From assembly GCA_031430315.1 (NCBI GenBank), contig JANPBI010000161.1:1-7532 (forward strand): a stretch of 7,532 nucleotides of DNA, written 5' to 3'. The notes under the pieces are model-generated. The model did not search any database, was not told the DNA's origin, and saw only the letters and a program-made list of their open reading frames with translations. The stretch comes from JAJNPS01 sp031430315. GTDB taxonomy: Bacteria > Pseudomonadota > Alphaproteobacteria > Rhodobacterales > Rhodobacteraceae. This document shows positions 1 through 6,295 of this stretch, piece by piece; the first letter of the stretch is position 1; every line of letters begins with the position of its first letter. A program made the position numbers and the translations under genes.

Positions 1-1796
1 GCGCTGACATCAGACCGGGTGACGCGGGACAAGAGGTCGCGCGCCTTGGGCCCGGCTATCTGAAAGCCTGACCGCGCGTCCGAGATGTTCTCGACCGTGA
101 CGCCGGGTTCCATGTTCTGTTCGAACCAGCGGCTGTGCCACCCTTGCGCGCCGTAGCTGGCCGTCACCTGAAACTCGGTTTCCGACAGGCAGGATACGGT
201 GAAATCGCCGATGATCTTGCCCGAATGCGCCAGCATCGGGGTCAGGCTGAGCCGCCCCGGTTTGGGGATCAGGCCCGCCATGATCCGATCAAGCCAGGCG
301 CGGGCATTGGGGCCGGTCACGCGGTACTTGCCGAAGTTCTGCACCTCGTTGATGCCGACATGTTCGCGGACGGCCATGACTTCCTGCCGCGTTGCCTCCC
401 ACGCGTTTGACCTCTTGAACGTCGGCACTTCGTACCGAGGCTCACCCGGCAAGGCGTGGTAGTTCACCACCTCTAGCCCGTATTGCTGGCCCCAGACGGC
501 GTTCATCTTGTCGAACACTTCGTACATCGGAGTGGTGCGGAAGGGGCGGGCGGCGGGGCGTTCTTCGTTCGGATAGCTGACCGAAAACCGCATCTGGTAG
601 TTCTCGATCACCTTTGGCACGGTATAGCCTGGGCTGGTCCAGTTGCCGAACCGGCTGACGTCAAAGCCGCGCGGGTCGCGTTCGACTTCGCCTTCAATCA
701 TCCACTGTGCGAGGGCAAGACCCATGCCGCCGCCCTGGCTGAACCCTGCCATGACGGCGCAGGCAGACCAGTAGTTGCGCAAGCCGCCAACCGGGCCGAT
801 CAGCGGGTTGCCATCGGGGGCAAAGGTGAACGGTCCGTGGATCACCCGCTTGACGCCCGCGCGTTCGAGGGCCGGGAAGCGCTTGTAGGCAAACTCGACC
901 GAGTCCGAGATTTTCTCGAACTGTTCTGACAACAGCTCCTGCCCCCAGGTCCAGGGCGTGCCGTCGATGGACCAGCTTTCGCAGGGCTTTTCATAGAACC
1001 CGATGCAGAAGCCGCGACCCTCCTGACGCAGATAGGATTCCCCACCGGGGTCCATCACATGCGGAAACTCGCGCCCGCCACGGGCGACGATTTCGGGAAT
1101 GTCGTCGGTCACCAGATACTGGTGCGCCATCGGCAGCAGCGGCAGGTAGACGCCCGCCATGGCCCCCACCTCGCGTGCCCAAAGACCGGCAGCGTTCACC
1201 AGATGCTCGCAATGGATGGTGCCCTTGTCGGTGACAACCTCCCAGCCGTCCTTGGTCGGGTTCGTCGCCTCCACCTTGGTATGCAGGATGTTCTCTGCCC
1301 CGCCCATTTTCGCGGCCTTTGCATAGGCGTGGGTGGTGCCGTAAGGGTCGAGGTGGCCATCGAGCGGATCGTAAAGTGCGCCGATGATGCCCTTGGTGTT
1401 GACCATGCCATCGGTCATTTTCTCGACCTCGGCCGGCGACAGGATCGCGGTATCAAGACCCATGTACCGGTGCTTGGCGCGTTCCGCCTTGAGCTGGTCG
1501 AACCGTTCGGGGTTGTCCGCCAAGGTGATGCCACCGACGTGGTGCAAACCGCAGGACATGCCGGTGATCGCCTCCAGCTCCTTGTAAAGGCGGATCGTAT
1601 AGCCTTGCAGGGCGGCCATGTTGGTGTCGCCGTTCAGCGTATGAAAGCCCCCGGCGGCGTGCCAGGTGGAGCCTGCGGTCAGTTCCGCGCGCTCGATCAG
1701 GGTGACATCCGACCAGCCGAGTTTGGTCAAGTGATAGAGGACCGAACAGCCGACAACGCCGCCGCCGATGACGACCACGCGGGTATGGGTTTTCAT
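1..1796 (-). CDS. FAD-dependent oxidoreductase, dimethylglycine/sarcosine dehydrogenase family (3' end outside window)
   Basis: Cytoplasmic flavoprotein expected to oxidise an N-methyl group of a small amine; the exact substrate is not readable. The frame is open from the ATG at 1796 to the window edge (598 codons). Residues 7-16 form the Rossmann FAD motif (VVVIGGGVVG), with E35 at the end of the second strand. A TAGSTWHAAG stretch at 40-49 places H46 where mammalian DMGDH carries its covalently bound FAD. NAAGLWAREVG at 201-211, H225-Q226-Y227, Y255-LRQE and GPFTFAPDGNPLIGP at 321-335 follow the DMGDH pattern. Residues about 386-426 match the FAO_M linker, and from about 427 a GcvT-type folate-binding domain begins. 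The family is usually about 800-850 residues, so roughly the last 200-250 are missing through the window cut, not through damage. A GGGAG ribosome site lies 9 bases before the ATG. Its position after the transporter genes suggests it acts on the imported compound (inference). Sarcosine dehydrogenase or another DMGDH paralogue is equally possible. Confidence 0.9.
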   Translation of the reverse strand, partial: MKTHTRVVVIGGGVVGCSVLYHLTKLGWSDVTLIERAELTAGSTWHAAGGFHTLNGDTNMAALQGYTIRLYKELEAITGMSCGLHHVGGITLADNPERFDQLKAERAKHRYMGLDTAILSPAEVEKMTDGMVNTKGIIGALYDPLDGHLDPYGTTHAYAKAAKMGGAENILHTKVEATNPTKDGWEVVTDKGTIHCEHLVNAAGLWAREVGAMAGVYLPLLPMAHQYLVTDDIPEIVARGGREFPHVMDPGGESYLRQEGRGFCIGFYEKPCESWSIDGTPWTWGQELLSEQFEKISDSVEFAYKRFPALERAGVKRVIHGPFTFAPDGNPLIGPVGGLRNYWSACAVMAGFSQGGGMGLALAQWMIEGEVERDPRGFDVSRFGNWTSPGYTVPKVIENYQMRFSVSYPNEERPAARPFRTTPMYEVFDKMNAVWGQQYGLEVVNYHALPGEPRYEVPTFKRSNAWEATRQEVMAVREHVGINEVQNFGKYRVTGPNARAWLDRIMAGLIPKPGRLSLTPMLAHSGKIIGDFTVSCLSETEFQVTASYGAQGWHSRWFEQNMEPGVTVENISDARSGFQIAGPKARDLLSRVTRSDVS

Positions 1797-1864
1797 GGGG
1801 GTTGGCTCCCTTGGGCACTGGATTTCGCCAATTTGGCCGCTCGGCGCGCGGGGATCATGCTGAA

Positions 1865-1885
1865 CCGCGACAAAAAATGTCGCGG
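1865..1885. promoter_or_regulatory. Perfect 8-bp inverted repeat, candidate operator
   Basis: Half-sites CCGCGACA (1865-1872) and TGTCGCGG (1878-1885) are exact reverse complements flanking five A residues. The dyad lies 69 bases before the oxidoreductase ATG, where a repressor or activator of that gene would bind. As RNA it could also fold into a hairpin with a U5 loop, but it is not followed by a U run, so a terminator role is unlikely. I cannot name the regulator. Confidence 0.45.
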
Positions 1886-1921
1886 AATGTACCTCTTCCG
1901 GTTTCACCTTGTCCAAGTATC

Positions 1922-1946
1922 CCGGGGGTCCGGGGGAGACCCCCGG
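1922..1946 (-). repeat. GC-rich hairpin element downstream of livM
   Basis: A perfect 9-bp inverted repeat (1922-1930 with 1938-1946, 7-base loop) starts 20 bases after the livM stop. In the transcript sense it reads as CCGGGGG, TCT, CCCCCGG, ACCCCCGG, so the middle block can pair with the first (7 bp, 3-base loop), or the last can pair with the first (9 bp). No U run follows, so it is not a standard intrinsic terminator. From memory, similar GC-rich elements followed by a GATA-type tail are scattered after genes in Rhodobacteraceae; that needs a genome search. It may protect the 3' end of the transporter mRNA or act as a weak terminator. Confidence 0.55.
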
Positions 1947-1966
1947 CCTTTGAGACGGCCGCGCCG

Positions 1967-3271
1967 CTACTTTTCGGGGATCAGGCCTCGGGGCGCAAAT
2001 CGCAGCACCAAAAGCAGGATCACCCCCAGCGTCAACAATCGCAGGTGCGGGGCGCTTTCGATCAGATGCGTACGCAGGGGGCCATCGGCCATGAATCCTG
2101 TGACATAGCCCATGATCGTGGGTCCGGCATTTTCCACGATCAGCCACAGCCAGCCCAGCAGCAGCCCGCCGAGGACCGAGCCCCAGTTGTTGCCCGATCC
2201 GCCCACGATCACCATCACCCAGATCAGGAAGGTGAATCGCAGGGGTGTGTAGTTGCCCGGGGTCAATTGCCCCTCCATCGAGGTCAGCATGGCCCCGGCA
2301 AGGCCGACGACGGCGGACCCGATGATAAACACCTGCAAGTGCCGAGCGGTGACGTTCTTACCCATTGCGGAGGCTGCGACCTCGTTGTCGCGAATGGCGC
2401 GCATCATCCGGCCCCAGGGGCTGTTGAGCGCGCGTTCCGACAGCCAGATGATAACCAGCAGTACCGCGCCGAACAGAAGGATATAGAGAAGTTTGACCAG
2501 GATGGTGGAGGCCCCGATGGGGCTCATCCCCCAGTTGGCGACGAACTCCAGGAACCAGGGGGCCTTTTGCAGTTCGACCTCGTAAGGCACCGGCCAGGGG
2601 CGAGGCAGATCGATGATGTTCTTGACGCCGCGCGCCAGCCAGTCTTCGTTCTTCATCACGGCCAGAGTGATTTCGGCAATGCCAAGGGTGGCGATGGCCA
2701 GATAGTCCTCGCGCAGACCCAATGCTGTCTTGCCAATGGCCCAGGCTGCCCCGGCTGCCATCAAGGCACCAACCGGCCAGGACAGAAGCGACGGCAGGCC
2801 AAGGCCACCCATATTGCCGGCGGTTGCGGGGTTGAACGCCTCGACCGCAATCGAGGCCGCATCGAACATGCTGCGATAGACAAAAAAGCCGACGATCAGG
2901 ATTGCGGCAATAATCCATCCGCGCAAGCGGCTATGCGGCAGCCGTTTGTAGGCCAGGATTGCGGCAGCAATCACGGCAACGCCAAAGACCATCGCCCCGA
3001 TCAATCGCCAGCCGCCGGCGGCCCAGCCTTCGGGCACGGGCTGCCCCGAGACAAGAACGACAGCCAGCCCGCCCAATGCGACCGAGCCCATGATCCCGGT
3101 GGAGAAAAGGCCCGCATACCCCCATTGAATGTTGACGCCGAGCGCCATGATGGCCGACAGAATTCCGACAATCAGGATTTGCAGGGACAGGTTCCAGCTT
3201 TGCAGGAAGCCGGTCGCCACGAACAAAAGCCCGACACCTAGGAACAACAGCAGGTTGCGGTTCTGGGTCAT
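1967..3271 (-). CDS. livM: Branched-chain amino acid type ABC transporter permease LivM
   Basis: Inner-membrane permease that pairs with LivH to form the translocation path. The 434 residues are highly hydrophobic, with an N-terminal helix at about 7-23 and a second at 28-46 leading into a GYAGLFSTG stretch (51-59), which corresponds to the conserved GYxGxxSLG of LivM. DYLAIATLGIAEI at 189-201 is another family hallmark. The cytoplasmic loop that docks on the ATPase is clear at 287-304 (G-R-MMRAIRDNE-AA-AMG), and a VGGSGNNWGSVLGG segment follows near the C terminus. Residues about 88-180 hold apparently two or three extra hydrophobic segments compared with short, roughly 300-residue LivM proteins; E. 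coli LivM is also long (about 425). The ATG is three bases after the livH stop, with GGAAAGG 8 bases ahead of it, so the two permeases are translationally coupled. The stop is TAG. Confidence 0.95.
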   Translation of the reverse strand: MTQNRNLLLFLGVGLLFVATGFLQSWNLSLQILIVGILSAIMALGVNIQWGYAGLFSTGIMGSVALGGLAVVLVSGQPVPEGWAAGGWRLIGAMVFGVAVIAAAILAYKRLPHSRLRGWIIAAILIVGFFVYRSMFDAASIAVEAFNPATAGNMGGLGLPSLLSWPVGALMAAGAAWAIGKTALGLREDYLAIATLGIAEITLAVMKNEDWLARGVKNIIDLPRPWPVPYEVELQKAPWFLEFVANWGMSPIGASTILVKLLYILLFGAVLLVIIWLSERALNSPWGRMMRAIRDNEVAASAMGKNVTARHLQVFIIGSAVVGLAGAMLTSMEGQLTPGNYTPLRFTFLIWVMVIVGGSGNNWGSVLGGLLLGWLWLIVENAGPTIMGYVTGFMADGPLRTHLIESAPHLRLLTLGVILLLVLRFAPRGLIPEK

Positions 3272-3274
3272 CGG

Positions 3275-4279
3275 TTACGCCTTTCCAAAGAGGCCACTGG
3301 GCTTGAACAACAGCACGATCAACAGGATCGCGAAACTGACCGCGACTTTGTAGTCGGTGGACAAAAGCTGCAGCAGCCCTTCTGGTATCCAGTCGGCAGG
3401 CAGCACGTAGCCTGCGACCTTTTTCCAGGCATAGGTCACGATGACCTCGGAAAACGCGATGACGAACCCGCCCGCGATGGCACCCAAGGGGCTGCCGAGG
3501 CCACCGACCACGGCCGCGGCAAAGACCGGTAGCAGCAATTGGAAATAAACGAAGGGACGATAGCTTTTGTCGAGACCGTAGAGCGCGCCTGCGATGGTGG
3601 CCAGCGCCGCGACGATGATCCAGGTGACCTGCACAACCCGTTCGGGGTTGATGCCAGACAACAGCGCCAGGTCCTCGTTGTCGGAGAAAGCCCGCATTGA
3701 CTTGCCGGTGCGGGTTTTCTGCAGGAACCAGAACAGCAAGGCAACACAGATCGCCGCGGTCACCACGGTCACGGCGACCGTAGTCTTGATCGCCAGACCC
3801 TCTTGCAACCCTGTCATTTCCTTGAAGCTTGCGGCGTCCAGCAAGAACCGGCTGCCGTCGGTAAAGGTCCGTTCCTCCACCCCCAGGATCAGCCGGTTGA
3901 TGCCGTTCATGATGAAGGTCACGCCGACGGACGCGATGGTGATGATGATGGTGGCCGCGCGTTTCTTGCGGAAGAACCGGTACACCACCCGGTCGGTGCC
4001 AAGCAGCATCACTGAGGTGACCGCGATGGCGAAGGGCAGGGCGAGAAGGGCCGTCGGCAGCGGGCCTGCACTGATCCCCATCGACTGGAACCACCAGGTG
4101 ATCAGGATCGTCCAGACCGTTCCAAAGGCCATGGTGTCGCCATGGGCAAAGCTGGAGAACCTGAGGACACCGAAGATGAGGGTGACGCCGAGGGCCCCGA
4201 GCGCCAGCTGGCTGCCATAGGCCAGGCCGGGGATGAAGACGAAGTTCAGGAAGGCGATGAGGGCGTTCAGGATGTCCAT
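3275..4279 (-). CDS. livH: Branched-chain amino acid type ABC transporter permease LivH
   Basis: Inner-membrane permease, 334 residues, the usual LivH length being about 290-340. The first helix region (7-38) leads into GVLRFSSFAHGD at 37-48, the LivH signature (family form: NFAHG, here SFAHG). Further hydrophobic segments lie at about 55-64, 75-93, 110-124, 166-187, 213-233 and near the C terminus. The ATPase-docking loop is visible at 192-209 (GKSMRAFSDNEDLALLSG), and VVGGLGSPLGAIAGG follows, as in other LivH proteins. The ATG at 4279 follows the preceding gene by 39 bases and has a GGGGAG purine stretch about 11 bases upstream. It would heterodimerise with LivM and receive ligand from the binding protein encoded at 7480-6296. 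Transport direction is import by family; the ligand is not set by this subunit alone. Confidence 0.95.
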   Translation of the reverse strand: MDILNALIAFLNFVFIPGLAYGSQLALGALGVTLIFGVLRFSSFAHGDTMAFGTVWTILITWWFQSMGISAGPLPTALLALPFAIAVTSVMLLGTDRVVYRFFRKKRAATIIITIASVGVTFIMNGINRLILGVEERTFTDGSRFLLDAASFKEMTGLQEGLAIKTTVAVTVVTAAICVALLFWFLQKTRTGKSMRAFSDNEDLALLSGINPERVVQVTWIIVAALATIAGALYGLDKSYRPFVYFQLLLPVFAAAVVGGLGSPLGAIAGGFVIAFSEVIVTYAWKKVAGYVLPADWIPEGLLQLLSTDYKVAVSFAILLIVLLFKPSGLFGKA

Positions 4280-4318
4280 CAGGTTACCGGCTCCCCGCCT
4301 TCATACGTTCAGGGCACA

Positions 4319-4681
4319 TCATCCGCCCTCGCTGGTGCATTGGCCCTCGCCGGTGATGGCCACCAGCCCGCCTTCAGCGCCCGCATGCGCGGTGAACGCC
4401 ACTTTTCCGTCTGGAAGGACGGTTACCAGTCCGGACATGCCTTCCTGAGGCGGGATTACCAGACTGACTTCGCCCCCGACCTCTATCGTCGCGGCGGCGA
4501 AGGCCTGCCATTGCGTACCGCCCAGTGCGACGATCCAGCTGTCGCCGGATTGCTGCAGGCTCAATGGTCCGCCATCAAAGGCCTCGCAGGTGCCTCCACC
4601 GCATTGCCGTTCGATCGTGCACTGGAAATCGGCAAACGCCGGACCAGAGAGTGCGCAGAGCGCCAAGGCTGCAAGTTTCAT
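4319..4681 (-). CDS. Small exported protein of unknown function within the transporter operon
   Basis: I do not recognise a family for this 120-residue product. Residues 1-17 look like a Sec signal peptide (M-K, then a run of A and L, ending P-A-F-A), with probable cleavage after A17. The mature part would be about 103 residues and periplasmic. It has four cysteines (C21, C27, C32, C115), which could form two disulfides; C9 lies in the signal peptide. The rest is rich in G, A, V and T, consistent with a small beta-rich fold, and I see no catalytic motif. The start was chosen at 4681 because it gives the signal peptide, sits one base after the livF stop, and has a GGGGGGA ribosome site 4 bases upstream. 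An in-frame ATG at 4774 would add 31 non-signal-like residues inside livF. The tight coupling to livF implies co-expression, perhaps as an accessory ligand-binding or envelope protein, but that is a guess. Confidence 0.75.
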   Translation of the reverse strand: MKLAALALCALSGPAFADFQCTIERQCGGGTCEAFDGGPLSLQQSGDSWIVALGGTQWQAFAAATIEVGGEVSLVIPPQEGMSGLVTVLPDGKVAFTAHAGAEGGLVAITGEGQCTSEGG

Positions 4682-4682
4682 G

Positions 4683-5393
4683 TCATCCCCCCAGAAATGA
4701 ACGGCGGACCTCGGGGTCGGCCAGCAGGGCCTGTCCGGTGTCGGTGAAGCGGTTGGCGCCTTGCACCAGCACATAACCCTTGTCGGCGATGTCCAGCGCC
4801 TGACGCGCGTTCTGTTCCACCATCAGGATGGAAATCCCGGTCCGTGCGACCTCAATGATGCGGTCGAAAAGTTCGTCCATCACGATGGGCGACACTCCGG
4901 CGGTGGGATCATCCAGCATCAGCACGCGCGGCTGCGTCATCAGCGAGCGGCCCACGGCGACCTGCTGGCGCTGGCCGCCTGACAACTCCCCTGCGGCCTG
5001 ATAGCGCTTGGTTTTCAGGATCGGGAACAGGTCATAGACCTGCGCCATGGTGTCCTTGATCTCGTCGGTGCGGATGAAGGCGCCCATTTCCAGGTTTTCC
5101 TCCACCGTCATCGAGGTGAAGATGTTCTGCGTCTGCGGCACGAACCCCATGCCTTTGCGCACACGGGCCTGGGGGCTCAGCTTGGTGATGTCCTCGCCCG
5201 CCAGCCGCACCTGGCCACCGCGCAGGTTCAGCATTCCGAAGACCGCCTTCATCGCGGTCGACTTGCCAGCACCATTGGGGCCGACAATGACGGCGATTTC
5301 CCCCGGCTCCACCGCGATGGTGCAATTGTGCAGGATGTCGACTGGGCCATAGCCGCCGGTCATGTTCTCGCCGATCAGGAAGGGTTCAGCCAT
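4683..5393 (-). CDS. livF: Branched-chain amino acid type ABC transporter ATP-binding protein LivF
   Basis: Cytoplasmic ATPase subunit, 236 residues, the normal LivF length. The Walker A motif is at 38-46 (GPNGAGKST), the Q-loop region at 84-92 (FVPQTQNIF, where many LivF proteins read VPEGR), TVEENL at 96-101, the ABC signature LSGGQ at 137-141, and Walker B at 157-162. The Walker B end reads LMLDD, so D162 stands where the catalytic Glu normally is. The switch region reads MVEQN, with Gln in place of His, which is usual for LivF. The C terminus (GQALLADPEVRRSFLGG) is typical of the family. Its ATG lies inside the end of livG, overlapping by 8 bases, with AAGGAAG about 7 bases ahead, so the two ATPases should be made in equal amounts. 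It works as a heterodimer with LivG on the LivH/LivM pair. Confidence 0.95.
   Translation of the reverse strand: MAEPFLIGENMTGGYGPVDILHNCTIAVEPGEIAVIVGPNGAGKSTAMKAVFGMLNLRGGQVRLAGEDITKLSPQARVRKGMGFVPQTQNIFTSMTVEENLEMGAFIRTDEIKDTMAQVYDLFPILKTKRYQAAGELSGGQRQQVAVGRSLMTQPRVLMLDDPTAGVSPIVMDELFDRIIEVARTGISILMVEQNARQALDIADKGYVLVQGANRFTDTGQALLADPEVRRSFLGG
4686..4692 (-). promoter_or_regulatory. Ribosome binding site of the small exported protein
   Basis: The minus strand reads GGGGGGA, 4 bases before the ATG at 4681 and overlapping the last codons of livF. It supports the start that exposes a signal peptide rather than the longer in-frame start at 4774. Confidence 0.6.
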
Positions 5394-6174
5394 GCGCCGC
5401 TTCCTTGATCTTGTTCTTCAGGCCGGTACCCAGATAGGCCTCAATCACGCGTTCGTCGTTCTTGACCTCTTGGACAGTCCCCTGCGCCAGAACCTTGCCT
5501 TCGGCCATGCAGATGACCGGGTCACATAGGCGACCGATGAAATCCATGTCGTGTTCGATGACGCAGAAGGTGTAGCCGCGTTCCTTGTTAAGGCGGATGA
5601 TGGCATCGCCGATGGTGTTCAGCAGCGTGCGGTTCACGCCTGCGCCGACTTCGTCGAGGAACACGATCTTGGCGTCGACCATCATGGTGCGACCAAGTTC
5701 CAGAAGCTTCTTTTGGCCGCCCGAAATTTGCCCCGCGCGCTGGTCGGCCAAGTGGCTGATCGTCAGGAAGTCCAACACCTCGTCGGCCTTGTCGCGGATG
5801 CGGGCCTCTTCTGCCGCGACGGACCCACGGTTGAAAAGGGTGTTCCACAGCGTCTCGCCCGACTGGCTGGCAGGCACCATCATCAGGTTTTCGCGCACCG
5901 TCATGGAGCTGAACTCATGCGCGATCTGAAAGGTGCGCAGTAAGCCTTTGGAAAACAACACATGTGGCGGCAGGCCGGAAATGTCCTCGCCGTCCATCAA
6001 GACCCGCCCGCTGGTCGGCGCTAGCCTGCCGGCGATGACGTTGAACAGGGTGGTCTTGCCTGCCCCGTTCGGACCGATCAGCCCGGTGATGGAGCCTGTC
6101 TTGATGGTCAACGACGCGCCATCGACAGCACGGAATCCCCCGAAGTGCCTGTGAAGGTCTTCGACAACGATCAT
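5386..6174 (-). CDS. livG: Branched-chain amino acid type ABC transporter ATP-binding protein LivG
   Basis: Cytoplasmic ATPase subunit, 262 residues, matching the usual LivG length of about 250-260. Walker A lies at 34-42 (GPNGAGKTT), the Q-loop at Q83 (RTFQIAHEF), the ABC signature SGGQK at 151-155, and Walker B at 170-175 (IVFLDE) with the catalytic E175 present. The switch His is H208 (VIEHDMDF), as in other LivG proteins. The long stretch between the Q-loop and the signature (about 83-150) is a LivG hallmark that separates it from LivF. The C terminus (VIEAYLG, then a short basic tail) is also family-typical. The ATG follows a GGGGGAA site and is 121 bases after the binding-protein stop, with a stem-loop in that spacer. 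The stop overlaps the livF start. The D-loop side reads DEVGAGVN where DEPAAGLN is common. Confidence 0.95.
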   Translation of the reverse strand: MIVVEDLHRHFGGFRAVDGASLTIKTGSITGLIGPNGAGKTTLFNVIAGRLAPTSGRVLMDGEDISGLPPHVLFSKGLLRTFQIAHEFSSMTVRENLMMVPASQSGETLWNTLFNRGSVAAEEARIRDKADEVLDFLTISHLADQRAGQISGGQKKLLELGRTMMVDAKIVFLDEVGAGVNRTLLNTIGDAIIRLNKERGYTFCVIEHDMDFIGRLCDPVICMAEGKVLAQGTVQEVKNDERVIEAYLGTGLKNKIKEAAHG

Positions 6175-6295
6175 GTCTTCCCCCTGCTTGGCCCTCTCTT
6201 GTTCTGGTGATTGTCACCAGCCGGAGCGCCTTTCGCGTGTAGCAACGGCCCGGGAGAAACCCCCGGGCCGCGCTGAAATTATCGAACGTTCCGGA
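6175..6295. other. Spacer between the binding-protein gene and livG
   Basis: The 121 bases contain no gene. The only structure I see is the stem-loop at 6246-6270, plus the livG ribosome site next to 6175. I see no clear promoter for livG, so the ATPase and permease genes are probably expressed by readthrough from the binding-protein gene. Confidence 0.6.
6246..6270 (-). terminator. Stem-loop after the binding-protein gene, likely partial terminator or mRNA-stabilising hairpin
   Basis: A perfect 9-bp inverted repeat (6246-6254 with 6262-6270, 7-base loop) begins 25 bases after the stop of the binding-protein gene. Every stem pair is G-C. The sequence after it in the transcript is TTGCTACAC, with no U run, so full intrinsic termination is unlikely. 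Hairpins at this place in binding-protein operons commonly let the periplasmic protein be made in excess over the membrane subunits, by partial termination or by blocking 3' decay. That role is inferred from position. Confidence 0.55.

Larger units (their letters stand above)
1797..1966 (-). promoter_or_regulatory. Intergenic region between livM and the oxidoreductase, probable promoter region
   Basis: These 170 bases hold no gene. In transcription order they contain a GC-rich hairpin element just after the livM stop, a weak promoter-like pair, a perfect dyad, and the oxidoreductase ribosome site. The promoter-like pair is TTGGAC (complement of 1911-1916) and TACATT (complement of 1886-1891), separated by 19 bases, which is longer than the ideal 17. 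The dyad at 1865-1885 begins directly after the TACATT. The other junctions in the operon are 1-39 bases or overlaps, apart from the 121-base spacer after the binding-protein gene, so a separate promoter for the oxidoreductase is plausible. The promoter boxes are poor matches and may be part of the repeat element. Confidence 0.35.

Noticed and set aside
1..1796. Missing stop codon of the oxidoreductase, possibly a truncated pseudogene
   Set aside because: The frame is uninterrupted for 598 codons and leaves the window in the middle of the GcvT domain, so the end is cut by the window and not by mutation.
1453..1818. Minus-strand open frame starting just above the oxidoreductase start
   Set aside because: It is the wrong frame. 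The frame starting at 1796 gives the FAD-binding Rossmann motif and stays open to the window edge, while this one gives an Arg/His-rich product.
1922..1946. Strong Rho-independent terminator after livM
   Set aside because: The stem is strong, but the transcript after it reads GATACTTGG, without a U run, so I list it as a hairpin element only.
1059..2108. Plus-strand open frame of 349 codons opposite the oxidoreductase start
   Set aside because: It runs antisense across a well-conserved flavoprotein N terminus, the intergenic region and the end of livM, and its product shows no recognisable motif.
1802..3241. Long plus-strand open frame of 479 codons opposite livM
   Set aside because: It is the antisense shadow of a clear LivM gene in GC-rich DNA. 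Its product is rich in Q, H, D, G and P, with no domain or hydrophobic core that I recognise.
3594..4220. Plus-strand open frame opposite livH
   Set aside because: It mirrors the LivH codons and gives no recognisable protein; the minus-strand gene explains the coding signal.
4682..4774. Upstream in-frame start that would lengthen the small exported protein by 31 residues
   Set aside because: The extension lies inside livF, lacks signal-peptide character and would bury the signal peptide; the ATG at 4681 has its own ribosome site.
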